Part shown: positions 1 to 5,701 of the stretch, piece after piece
Layout: the number at the start of each line of letters is the position of its first letter
Position numbering within the stretch: the stretch's first letter is position 1
Assembly: GCA_003022085.1 (NCBI GenBank)
Contig: PXQK01000008.1
Coordinates: 1-7,870, forward strand
DNA length: 7,870 bases
Direction: 5' to 3'
DNA from: Halobacteriales archaeon QH_10_65_19
GTDB lineage: Archaea; Halobacteriota; Halobacteria; Halobacteriales; Haloarculaceae
Made by a program: the position numbers and the translations under genes
The notes under the pieces: generated by a model
What the model was told of the DNA's origin: nothing
The model's database searches: none
The model's input: the letters and a program-made list of their open reading frames with translations, nothing else

Positions 1-378
1 GGTGAGTTCGACCAGTATCGACTGGTACTCGAACAGTGCCTGGAGAAATCCCTGTGCGATCTCGGGCTGGTACTGCGTGTAGGAGGTCAGAAACTCCTGT
101 CTGTCGGCCAGGTGGTCGACCACCGACGGGACGTAGTGGTCGTAGTGGCCGCGGCCCAGAAACTCGACCAAGGTGTCGTTGCTGTCGAGCATGTCGCGCA
201 CCTCGCGGCGGACGGCCTGTTCGTCCCGCGCCTCGATGCCAAACTCCCCGTCGAAGCGAACCGACTCTGGGATGTCGAACAGGTCGGCCTCCTGCTCGGC
301 CCCGACGGCGTCCAGCATCGCCGCTGTCTCCGCGGGCGTGTGTGGCGCGTACGGACTCCCTGTGTCGTGTCGACCCAT
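1..378 (-). CDS. gcvPA: Glycine dehydrogenase (decarboxylating) subunit 1, N-terminal part
   Basis: This is the alpha half of the two-subunit P-protein of the cytoplasmic glycine cleavage system. With GcvPB, which carries the PLP lysine, it decarboxylates glycine and passes the aminomethyl group to the lipoyl H-protein. The sequence shows 126 codons from ATG at 378 to the window edge, open throughout. The family's N-terminal signature is present: [19 protein letters not shown] at residues 8-26, [18 protein letters not shown] at 34-51, and [17 protein letters not shown] at 103-119. Full-length homologues are about 440-450 residues, so roughly the first 28% is seen. Archaea and many Gram-positive bacteria split the P-protein this way, and gcvPB normally follows, here beyond the left edge. 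No other ATG in this frame fits the family start better. An 8-bp inverted repeat lies 54-101 nt upstream and could be an operator. Assignment rests on recognised motifs. Confidence 0.93.
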   Translation of the reverse strand, partial: MGRHDTGSPYAPHTPAETAAMLDAVGAEQEADLFDIPESVRFDGEFGIEARDEQAVRREVRDMLDSNDTLVEFLGRGHYDHYVPSVVDHLADRQEFLTSYTQYQPEIAQGFLQALFEYQSILVELT

Positions 379-431
379 CGTAGGCGGATGTTCGGCGTCA
401 CTGTACGGAACGTTTTCGGTTCACCCCGGTC

Positions 432-479
432 CACTGTCACCGTGTCATTATTTTCGTTTGGTTCTTACCGATGACAGTG
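432..479. repeat. Perfect 8-bp inverted repeat upstream of gcvPA
   Basis: CACTGTCA at 432-439 is the exact reverse complement of TGACAGTG at 472-479. The 32-nt spacer contains the most A/T-rich patch of the gap (TTATTTTCG around 448-456). It lies 54-101 nt upstream of the gcvPA start, where a regulator site is plausible, but no regulator is identified. The rest of 379-591 shows no ORF with coding character and no convincing tRNA or other RNA. Confidence 0.4.
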
Positions 480-591
480 AAACAAGTGGATCTTTTTCAG
501 AGTTGGTAGGTGGGGCCGTGCAACATACAGAGGCCAGAGGCTGAGTGCAGCAGTTAGTCGTCGGCGGGCGCTGAGTTCGCGGCTCCACTAA

Positions 592-704
592 TAGGGTCGT
601 GCGTGACTCTGTACCAGAGGGAGACTACGTCTCCCAGGCAGTCGGGCTTTGCCCGACGACGCTATGGTGTCACTCGTTCCGTGTGTCAGCCCGTGAAACC
701 ACCA
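592..704 (+). mobile_element. MITE-like element copy A, right end missing
   Basis: The left terminus TAGGGTCGTGCGTGA (592-606) is identical over 15 nt to the left end of the complete element at 3034-3141. Next comes CTGTACC (609-615), also shared. An insert of about 44 nt carrying two perfect hairpins is specific to this copy. CGCTATGG then resumes similarity to the other copies, and the 19 nt at 686-704 (TCAGCCCGTGAAACCACCA) are identical to 3083-3101 of copy B. No matching right inverted repeat follows; past 704 the sequence is hicA coding. It is best read as an element whose right end was lost at the hicA 3' end. No transposase is encoded. Confidence 0.7.
619..657. repeat. Two tandem perfect hairpins downstream of hicA
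   Basis: Stem 1 is GGGAGAC (619-625) with GTCTCCC (629-635), loop TAC. Stem 2 is GTCGGGC (641-647) with GCCCGAC (651-657), loop TTT. Both have 7 perfect pairs and a 3-nt loop, and they are 5 nt apart. Read from hicA they begin 29 nt past the stop codon, so they could end or stabilise the hicBA transcript. No T-tract follows as in a classic terminator. They lie inside the segment that copy A has and copies B and C lack. Confidence 0.6.
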
Positions 705-910
705 GAAATGGTAGCACCACATTGGGTGGCGATGTTTCGGAGCGTGTCGCCGCTGATTTCGTTGCCCATCGGGATTGTGACATTTCGGACTTCCCCGGTC
801 CCTGGATGGACGTACCGGAGTTTGAGATGACTGCCAGCTCGGTCAACTGGCTGGTATCCCATTTCCGTGAGCGCGTTCACGAGTTCCCGAGACGAATATG
901 GGGCGGGCAC
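686..910 (-). CDS. hicA: HicA-family mRNA interferase toxin
   Basis: This 74-residue protein has the small double-stranded RNA-binding fold of HicA/YcfA toxins, which cleave mRNA when not held by HicB. Visible family features are SSRELVNALTEMGYQPVDR (residues 6-24), the GSH motif with putative catalytic His28, the basic strand LKLRY (29-33), and VRNVTIPMGNEISGDTLRNI (41-60). Translation starts at GTG 910, only 2 nt after the hicB stop, so the two are almost certainly co-transcribed and translationally coupled. The C-terminus is odd. After QCGATIS the last codons GGFTG-stop fall inside a 19-nt stretch also found in the MITE-like element at 3034-3141. As I recall, haloarchaeal HicA proteins usually continue with a further short acidic tail, so the tail and stop here may be repeat-derived. 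Activity is untested; His28 is intact. Confidence 0.88.
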   Translation of the reverse strand: MPAPYSSRELVNALTEMGYQPVDRAGSHLKLRYVHPGTGEVRNVTIPMGNEISGDTLRNIATQCGATISGGFTG

Positions 911-912
911 AG

Positions 913-1194
913 TTACTCAGAAAACCACGGTGCATCAGGTTCCTGCGGTTCGTCCGGAACTGTGTCAGGATCGATCCCGAGATCGCGCAGATCGGCATCC
1001 GTTACCGGTTCCCCGATCTCTCCCCTGTGCAGTGCGACTGCCTCGTCCAGATTGACGAGTGCCTCAGACCGTGTCTCGCCCTGACTTGCCACGCCCACCC
1101 CTTCATCGATTGCTGACCACCGGCCGTCTTCCTCCTCAACGAGGCGAATCTCTCGCCGCCCTGAATCCGAATCCCCGGTGTCAGCTCGCGCCAT
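913..1194 (-). CDS. hicB: HicB-family antitoxin
   Basis: This 93-residue acidic protein is the probable antitoxin that binds and blocks HicA. The HicB core is clear: REIRLVEEEDGRWSAIDEG (residues 14-32, matching the family's D-G-x-W-x-A pattern), GVASQGETRSEALVNLDEAV (34-53), then the tail GEPVTDADLRDLGIDP (61-76) typical of archaeal and cyanobacterial HicB. It ends at residue 93 without the helix-turn-helix or ribbon-helix-helix domain of many bacterial HicBs, so DNA-binding autoregulation is not evident. ATG 1194 is chosen because the alignable domain starts soon after it and an A/T-rich element sits 24-30 nt upstream, fitting a leaderless message. An in-frame start at 1281 would add 29 residues with no family likeness. 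The antitoxin-first order is common in archaea. Confidence 0.88.
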   Translation of the reverse strand: MARADTGDSDSGRREIRLVEEEDGRWSAIDEGVGVASQGETRSEALVNLDEAVALHRGEIGEPVTDADLRDLGIDPDTVPDEPQEPDAPWFSE

Positions 1195-1217
1195 GTCCCT
1201 GGGTACTTGACCGAACC

Positions 1218-1224
1218 TGAAAAC
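1218..1224 (-). promoter_or_regulatory. Possible TATA element of hicBA
   Basis: On the minus strand this reads GTTTTCA, centred about 27 nt upstream of the hicB ATG, the distance expected for a leaderless haloarchaeal promoter. The match is weak. It also supports choosing ATG 1194 over the longer frame. Confidence 0.35.
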
Positions 1225-1360
1225 GCTTCGGGAGTCTGGTGGCTGCTGAATATGCGCACTGCATCTTGCACGATAACCCATGACAATGTCACTAATACTG
1301 ACAGAAATACGTACGTGAACTACGGCCTGGGCAACTGATAGAGGCAGAGGGGCGTGAGGA

Positions 1361-1412
1361 ACCGGATAGTCCGGTAACGAACAGTGCGAGGTCGGAGCGA
1401 AGCGAGACCTCG
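1361..1412. repeat. Two small dyads in the gene-free region 1195-1490
   Basis: ACCGGA (1361-1366) and TCCGGT (1370-1375) form a 6-bp stem around TAG. CGAGGTC (1387-1393) and GACCTCG (1406-1412) form a 7-bp stem around 12 nt rich in GAGCGAAGC. They lie 79-130 nt upstream of the lactonase-like gene. Otherwise this roughly 300-bp region holds only the hicB promoter area; the GAGCGAAGCGAG-type wording is low-complexity sequence often seen between haloarchaeal genes. Confidence 0.4.
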
Positions 1413-1459
1413 AAAAGTGAGCGGGAAGCGGAGCGATTTGTCTTCTCCGATCCCGGTGG

Positions 1460-1466
1460 TTCTATG
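1460..1466 (+). promoter_or_regulatory. Possible TATA element of the lactonase-like gene
   Basis: TTCTATG is centred 28 nt before ATG 1491, correct spacing for a leaderless transcript. No Shine-Dalgarno sequence precedes the ATG. The sequence match is poor, so spacing is the main argument. Confidence 0.28.
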
Positions 1467-1490
1467 TCCGGCCCTCCCTAACGGGCGTCC

Positions 1491-2279
1491 ATGGAGTTGC
1501 ATCTGCTCGACAGAGGACGGATCCAGGCCGACCTGAACTTCGCACTCGACGGCGAGGTTGTCGCCGTCCGGAGCGACCGGTCCCCGGAGCTACAGTACGA
1601 CGAGTACGCCGTCTGGAACCTGGTCGTCGACCACCCCGAGGCGACAATCCTGTGGGACACGGGCTCACATCCCGATGCCGGCGATGGCTACTGGCCCGCG
1701 CCGGCGTTCGAGGCGTTCGCCCACGTCGACGCCGCCGAGCGCGACCTCGAGACGGCGCTCGACGAGGTCGGGTACACCGTCGACGACATCGACGCAGTGG
1801 TCCAGTCGCACCTGCACCTCGACCACGCCGGCGGCCTCTACCACTTCGAGAGCACAGGCGTTCCCATCTTCGTCCACCGCCGGGAGATCGAACACGCGTA
1901 CCTCAGCGCGAAAACGCCAGAGGGGGGAACCGCCTACCTCCCCGACGACTTCGACCGCGACCTCAACTGGGAGGTCGTCCACGGCGAACGCCAGCTTCTC
2001 CCGGGGATCGAGCTGCTGGAACTGCCGGGCCACACCCCGGGGTTGCTGGGCGCGCACATCCGACGCGATGACGCCGAGGATCTGCTGATCGCCGGCGACG
2101 TGGCCTTTCTCGCGCCGAACTACGAGGAGGGTCGCGAGATGGGATCGAGTATCGTTCACGACTCCCGGGCCTGGGCCGAAAGCCGGCGCAAACTGCGAGA
2201 CATCGAGCGCCACACCGGCGCGACGGTGCTGTACGGCCACGACCTCGACCAGGTCGAACGGCTGCAGGGGACCCTGTAG
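1491..2279 (+). CDS. Metallo-beta-lactamase-fold hydrolase, N-acyl-homoserine lactonase family
   Basis: This 262-residue cytoplasmic protein (no signal peptide) has a full dinuclear metal site of the MBL fold. The HxHxDH motif is His107-Leu-His109-Leu-Asp111-His112 within QSHLHLDHAGG; the further ligands are His181 in LPGHTPG, Asp203 in IAGDVAF and His250 in LYGHD. Length and motif spacing fit quorum-quenching lactonases of the AiiA/AttM type, which open the homoserine lactone ring. One departure is visible. The AiiA tyrosine three residues after the bridging Asp (Tyr194), which contacts substrate, is Phe206 here, so the substrate may not be an acyl-homoserine lactone. Other lactones or glyoxalase II-like thioesters are alternatives. 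Neighbours are not functionally linked and the gene appears monocistronic. Fold and metal site are secure; substrate is not. Confidence 0.85.
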   Translation: MELHLLDRGRIQADLNFALDGEVVAVRSDRSPELQYDEYAVWNLVVDHPEATILWDTGSHPDAGDGYWPAPAFEAFAHVDAAERDLETALDEVGYTVDDIDAVVQSHLHLDHAGGLYHFESTGVPIFVHRREIEHAYLSAKTPEGGTAYLPDDFDRDLNWEVVHGERQLLPGIELLELPGHTPGLLGAHIRRDDAEDLLIAGDVAFLAPNYEEGREMGSSIVHDSRAWAESRRKLRDIERHTGATVLYGHDLDQVERLQGTL

Positions 2280-2423
2280 TTGTAGTGGTTGTGAGTCGGT
2301 ACGGGATCCGGATCTCGGTCGCGCCGAACAGGTGACGGGATACACGAACCAGTTTCCCTGACGTGTCGGGGCCGATCCGACCCAAGCTCACGGACGGCGC
2401 TTTTGAGTTCCTCGTGTGACCGC

Positions 2424-2534
2424 ATCCACCCGGACGTGACTTTATTATACATCAGGACACGATAGCTACGAGCATCGACCGTGAGACGCCCGATTTGTGT
2501 CGAGATATCGTAATCGAATCACGTCCGGGTGGAT
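2424..2534. repeat. Perfect 16-bp inverted repeat, 79-nt spacer
   Basis: ATCCACCCGGACGTGA (2424-2439) and its exact complement TCACGTCCGGGTGGAT (2519-2534) bound a 111-bp unit. A nested 6-bp pair, ACGATA (2459-2464) and TATCGT (2506-2511), lies inside, as does the A/T-rich TTTATTATAC (2441-2450). The right arm ends 1 nt before the stop codon of the small gene at 2536. No target duplication is seen and there is no ORF inside. It could be a second MITE type, a long hairpin at the end of the small gene's transcript, or a paired regulator site. The rest of the gap 2280-2535 shows nothing recognisable. Confidence 0.65.
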
Positions 2535-2535
2535 A

Positions 2536-2820
2536 TCAGATGACGTCGTCGGGATCGTGCACTGCGGCCATCCGCTGGGCCTCGACGGAGTACCGGTTCT
2601 GCCGTTCCGGGTCGGTCACCGCACCCAGATTCTCGGGTTCAGCTTCGACGGCTGCGGTCGTCTCCCGGTCGCCCGAAAACGACGTCAGCGCGCGCTCCTT
2701 GCGGAAGTACCGCTCGCCGTCCATCGTCGCGTAGGTGAGGATGATCATGTTCTGCTCGTCGTCGGAGTACGTCCGCTCGACCAGCCAGACCCGGACGCCC
2801 TCCTCGTCAGCGTCAGTCAT
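2536..2820 (-). CDS. Small uncharacterised haloarchaeal protein
   Basis: This 94-residue acidic soluble protein has no signal peptide or membrane segment. I do not assign a function. The central part VWLVERTYSDDEQNMIILTY (residues 11-30) followed by GERYFRKERALTSF (35-48) looks like a compact beta-rich domain and resembles small hypothetical proteins I associate with haloarchaea. The C-terminal half (NRYSVEAQRMAAVHDPDDVI, 75-94) is charged and probably helical. No cysteines or metal-binding clusters are present. The gene is well supported: haloarchaeal codon use, and a good TATA element 19-28 nt upstream of ATG 2820 for a leaderless message. Its stop lies next to the right arm of a 16-bp inverted repeat. 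It is transcribed alone; the upstream neighbour on the same strand is a pseudogene. Confidence 0.8.
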   Translation of the reverse strand: MTDADEEGVRVWLVERTYSDDEQNMIILTYATMDGERYFRKERALTSFSGDRETTAAVEAEPENLGAVTDPERQNRYSVEAQRMAAVHDPDDVI

Positions 2821-2838
2821 ACTCCACCTTCGACGGTC

Positions 2839-2848
2839 TACTTAAAAG
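2839..2848 (-). promoter_or_regulatory. TATA element of the small uncharacterised gene
   Basis: The minus strand reads CTTTTAAGTA, with the TTTTAA core centred about 25 nt upstream of ATG 2820. This is the best promoter match in the window and implies a leaderless transcript. Confidence 0.6.
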
Positions 2849-3029
2849 GAGTGACGGTGAGTCGCGTCGCCGCCGGTCACACGAACGCGAGAGGGAGCAC
2901 CAGGAGGACGCCGACGGCGATCCCCTCGGGGAAGCTGTGAACGGTCAGGATGCCCAGGATGAGTACGAGCTTCGTGAAGTCGGCCTCCTCGTACTCCCGC
3001 GGGTCGATCTCCGTGTCCGCGAGCAGCTC

Positions 3030-3145
3030 GTGATAGGGTCGTGCGTGATTTGTTACCGCTCGGGAGTTACGATCCATGGGTTTCAGCCCGTGAAACCACC
3101 ACTCACCGGACGTGGGCCCAAAAATAGTCACGCACGACCCTGTGA
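3030..3145. repeat. 4-bp target-site duplication GTGA flanking copy B
   Basis: GTGA occurs at 3030-3033 and 3142-3145, directly outside the element. Four bp plus the 108-bp element equals the 112-bp interruption, which shifts the ZIP frame by one; taking exactly this out restores it. This fixes both duplication size and element ends. Confidence 0.75.
3034..3141. mobile_element. Complete 108-bp MITE-like element, copy B
   Basis: Perfect 14-bp terminal inverted repeats, AGGGTCGTGCGTGA (3035-3048) and TCACGCACGACCCT (3128-3141), bound a unit with no coding capacity. Inside is a hairpin GGTTTCA (3079-3085) / TGAAACC (3091-3097), loop GCCCG, and the 19-nt block shared with copy A. It is inserted in a ZIP transporter gene with GTGA duplicated on both sides. 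Small size, perfect termini, duplicated target and lack of transposase fit a non-autonomous transposon. The parent insertion sequence is not in the window and I do not name it. Confidence 0.85.
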
Positions 3146-3264
3146 GCAACCACGACCAGGGCGACCCCCACGACCAACCCCGCAGCGATCTCGAGGGGTG
3201 ACATCCCTCTGTCTGGCGCTATACTGGCCCGCCTGTCCGGGAGCGACTCCACGTATCAGTCACC

Positions 3265-5295
3265 TCAGTCGTCTGTATAACACCGCCGGAGTGCGTCACG
3301 GAGCAGCCAGCCCTCGGTCCCGCCGGCTGTCGGGTCAGCCGCCCTGCGGCGGACGGCCTGCTCCCGAACCAGACAGTCCTCGTCGGCGTCGCCGAGGACG
3401 GTGGGACCGTCGTTCTCCGTGACCTGTAGCGTCGTCGATCCCGTCGTCCGGTTGCCCGATCGGTCGACCGCCGTCACCCCGACAGTCGTCTCGCCGAGCA
3501 GCCCGAAGGGTCGCGTCACGCGTGGGCCGATGCCCTGTACGCGGCCGTCACCCGCGAAATCCCACAGGTACACAACGTCGGGCTCCGGGTCGGCCACGTA
3601 CAGGTCGACCGGGTCGCCGGCCGGAACGGTCCGCGGAACGACCGACGGCTCCGGCGGCGGGTCGGACGCAACGAGAGCCCGGGTGCCGCCGATGCCCGTC
3701 GCCAGCGGCTCCGTCTCCCCGTCATGGTATGTTACCGATCCCGAAATCCGGAGGGCGGTCGCCCCGGTTCCGACGGGGTCCAGACGGACGCCGACCGGCG
3801 GCGTTGCGACGAGTGAGTCTGGCGCCCCCTCGACGGGGTACTCGACGGTGAGCGACAGCGAGCGACCACGCCGCGACCGGCCGCGGTCGGCAACCTCGTA
3901 CTCCCCGTCGTCAGCCGATATCTCCAGGTCGCCGAGACGCACAACGCCCGGCGACGTGGCCGTCACGGTCAGGTCGAGCGCGGCGACGGCTTCCTCCCTT
4001 GTAGCGACGTCGAACCCGAACTGGAGCCAGTTGTCGGGGCCCGACGCGGTCACTTCTCTGGGGATCGACTGCACCGACGGGCGGGGCGCGTCCGGGTCGG
4101 GGTACCCCGTGGCCAGGTTCTCGGGCAGGGCGATCTCGTAGGGCCCGGCGACCCGTTCGTCGAGCCAGCCGTCGAAGCGGGCAGCAGCGGCCTCGGCGAG
4201 GACGTCTTTGAACGTCTCGTGGTCGATCGTCGGCGACCGCGCGCCACTGTTGTCGTGCTCGTTCAACGCCTGCAGCACGTCACCCAGGGCGACCGTGCCG
4301 TTGCGCAGGTCCCGCAGCTCCCGGTCGAGCAGGAAACACAGTGCCGCCCCCTTTTCATAGACTACCCCAGCCCGTCGGGCGCCACGCAGGGGGTCCGGCG
4401 TGCTCGACCCGTCGATCGGGGACAACTCGCGGAGGCCGTAGCGGTAGCCGACGCAGTGTTCGTAGAACGTCGCAACTCCCTCGAGCAGCCACCTGTACTC
4501 GCGGGCCACGAAGTAGTCCTGCTGTGTGTGGACGTACTCGTGGGCGATCGATCCGGGTGACCGCTGGTCGAACGCGAAGTGTGGCCTGGCAGTGTCTGCG
4601 GTCGCTCCGCGCTTGGCGACGCCGTTCGACCCGTCGAGTAACGGCGACGCGTAGCCGATGGCGGGGAGGGGATCGGCGAGCGACAGCATCCCCGCGGTCG
4701 CGTCCACCACGTCGAAGTACAGGTCCGGCGGCGGCGCTGCGGGTGCGTGCCACAGGCCGGGTCTCACGTAGGTCGTCGGTACCTTCGTGACATGCCGCGT
4801 GACCGTCTCCGAGGGGCCGACGTACGACTGTCCCGCGAGGTCCGGGTGGCCGTGGCCACCCCGGGGAAACGCGAACGAACGGGCCGTCTCGACTCCCGGC
4901 GCGTCCAACACGATCCCGGTCTTCCTGACGAACCCCCATCCGTCGTCGGCCGCCCAGCCAAACGACGGAGAGGTTGTGTAGGTTATCTGGGGGTAATCGC
5001 TCCCGTCCCACAGGAGTCGCCCCTCGAGGGGGTCAAAGCCCCGGTGTGCGATCACCGATACGTCTGGCGGGAGTTCGTACGAGAGTTCGTCGAGCCCGGG
5101 TACTGGCTCGACCGAGAGCTGCACCCACACGTCCCCCGGCGCGCCGGGGAACACGTCCACCGCGTAGGTTTCGTGGACGGGTGTATCGGCCGCGGACGGT
5201 CCCCGGCGGGCCGTGGCAGTACCCGGAGCCAACACTCCGGCTGCCCCGAGCAGCGTTCCCAGGAACCCGCGGCGGTTCGGCTCGTGCGCTGTCAT
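3265..5295 (-). CDS. Tat-exported zinc metallopeptidase with PKD-like domain
   Basis: This 676-residue protein is probably secreted or surface-attached and cleaves peptides outside the cell. Residues 1-29 are a twin-arginine signal (NRRGFLGTLLGAAG; Arg8-Arg9), probably cut near ATA-RR at 27-31. The catalytic core has His252-Glu-Tyr-Val-His256, then WLLEG with Glu272 as likely third zinc ligand, and YEKGAAL (313-319), matching the M1/M61 YEKG motif whose Tyr stabilises the transition state. Only 15 residues separate His256 from Glu272, against 18 in typical M1 enzymes, so this is an M1-like divergent family. A beta-rich region (about 400-545) and a PKD-like domain (about 546-625, with YLWDFAGDG) follow, then an acidic-to-basic tail with two cysteines. 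ATG 5295 is chosen because it places the Tat motif at the N-terminus; the frame stays open 62 codons upstream without signal character. The substrate is unknown. Confidence 0.85.
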   Translation of the reverse strand: MTAHEPNRRGFLGTLLGAAGVLAPGTATARRGPSAADTPVHETYAVDVFPGAPGDVWVQLSVEPVPGLDELSYELPPDVSVIAHRGFDPLEGRLLWDGSDYPQITYTTSPSFGWAADDGWGFVRKTGIVLDAPGVETARSFAFPRGGHGHPDLAGQSYVGPSETVTRHVTKVPTTYVRPGLWHAPAAPPPDLYFDVVDATAGMLSLADPLPAIGYASPLLDGSNGVAKRGATADTARPHFAFDQRSPGSIAHEYVHTQQDYFVAREYRWLLEGVATFYEHCVGYRYGLRELSPIDGSSTPDPLRGARRAGVVYEKGAALCFLLDRELRDLRNGTVALGDVLQALNEHDNSGARSPTIDHETFKDVLAEAAAARFDGWLDERVAGPYEIALPENLATGYPDPDAPRPSVQSIPREVTASGPDNWLQFGFDVATREEAVAALDLTVTATSPGVVRLGDLEISADDGEYEVADRGRSRRGRSLSLTVEYPVEGAPDSLVATPPVGVRLDPVGTGATALRISGSVTYHDGETEPLATGIGGTRALVASDPPPEPSVVPRTVPAGDPVDLYVADPEPDVVYLWDFAGDGRVQGIGPRVTRPFGLLGETTVGVTAVDRSGNRTTGSTTLQVTENDGPTVLGDADEDCLVREQAVRRRAADPTAGGTEGWLLRDALRRCYTDD

Positions 5296-5386
5296 CGGTG
5301 ATGCGCCGTCGGAGGTGACCAGCGCGTGTTGTAACTCGTGGGCCTGTGCCCAAATACTTTCCCGGCAGGGCTGTCCGGGGGATGGC

Positions 5387-5572
5387 TCACTCGAGCTGGT
5401 GGTAGTCGAGTTCGTGGTCTGCGTCGAGGGCGGCCTGCATCTTGTCGACCAGTTCGATGGCCGTCCGTGCACCGGCGGCACCCGCGCCGACGACCAGCAC
5501 GCGGGGATCGATGCGATCGTAATCGACCGACTCGGAGGGGATACTCGGGTCTGTTGGCGGTAGGTTAGTCAC
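5387..5572 (-). pseudogene. Flavoprotein gene remnant (FAD/NAD-binding N-terminus)
   Basis: This 61-codon frame contains YDRIDPRVLVVGAGAAGAR and TAIELV, the GxGxxG dinucleotide-binding fold that opens FAD proteins of the fumarate reductase/succinate dehydrogenase/aspartate oxidase type. It then passes straight into DKMQAALDADHELDYHQLE and a stop, which looks like the C-terminal tail of such an enzyme. Functional members have 500 or more residues, so nearly all catalytic sequence is missing. The simplest reading is an internal in-frame deletion joining start and end of one gene; I infer this without an alignment. GTG 5572 is preferred because TTAA at 5597-5600 is 27 nt upstream; GTG 5596 is also possible. 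It ends 91 nt before the metallopeptidase start. A short translated peptide remains possible. Confidence 0.6.
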
Positions 5573-5637
5573 ACTAAAATTAGGGGCTGAACGCACTTAA
5601 CCCCGTTGGCGATATCCGGCTTGAAACGGCCGTAGTC

Positions 5638-5699
5638 CCGGTATTACCGGCGTTTCGGCGCAGAGGGAAGCGAGTTTCTGGAGCCGAAACACACCGGTA
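5638..5699. repeat. Nested dyads upstream of the aminopeptidase gene
   Basis: CCGGTA-T-TACCGG (5638-5650) is a perfect 13-bp palindrome. TACCGG, 1 nt and GTTTCGGC (5645-5650, 5652-5659) pair with GCCGAAAC, 3 nt and CCGGTA (5683-5690, 5694-5699), giving 14 pairs with a small bulge around 23 nt. The block abuts the TATA element at 5702 and lies between divergent units, so it could be an operator or a repeat remnant. CCGGTA or its complement occurs three times. Confidence 0.55.
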
Positions 5700-5701
5700 C
5701 A

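Larger units (their letters stand above)
2877..3204 (-). pseudogene. ZIP-family metal transporter remnant, split by a MITE
   Basis: Two pieces of one membrane-protein gene flank the repeat element at 3034-3141. The upstream piece reads MSPLEIAAGLVVGVALVVVAH from ATG 3204, a hydrophobic helix. The downstream piece resumes with ELLADTEIDPREYEEADF and includes TVHSFPEGIAVGV, the H-x-x-P-E-G metal-site signature of ZIP zinc/iron transporters. Removing the 108-bp element and one TCAC duplicate joins them in frame as VVVAH-ELLADTEID, as in intact homologues. The gene was already incomplete. ZIP proteins have about eight membrane helices and 250 or more residues, whereas here the N-terminal helices are missing (an in-frame stop lies about 50 nt upstream of ATG 3204) and the frame ends at TGA 2879-2877 soon after the signature. 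It cannot encode a working transporter. Confidence 0.85.

Noticed and set aside
520..590. Possible tRNA-like 3' end (GAGTTCGCGGCTCCACTA)
   Set aside because: The T-loop consensus is wrong and no cloverleaf or anticodon arm can be drawn upstream.
913..1281. Longer HicB start at 1281
   Set aside because: The extra 29 residues have no HicB likeness, while ATG 1194 has an A/T-rich element at leaderless distance.
1320..1502. 60-residue minus-strand ORF upstream of the lactonase-like gene
   Set aside because: Its sequence comes from low-complexity GAGCGAAGC-type intergenic DNA, and it lacks an acidic haloarchaeal composition.
2156..2452. 98-residue minus-strand ORF overlapping the 3' end of the lactonase-like gene
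   Set aside because: The later half is antisense to a secure gene. The first 35 residues have protein-like composition but match nothing I recognise, and the frame crosses an inverted-repeat arm.
3265..5481. 738-residue version of the metallopeptidase
   Set aside because: The extra 62 residues would bury the twin-arginine signal, which must be N-terminal.
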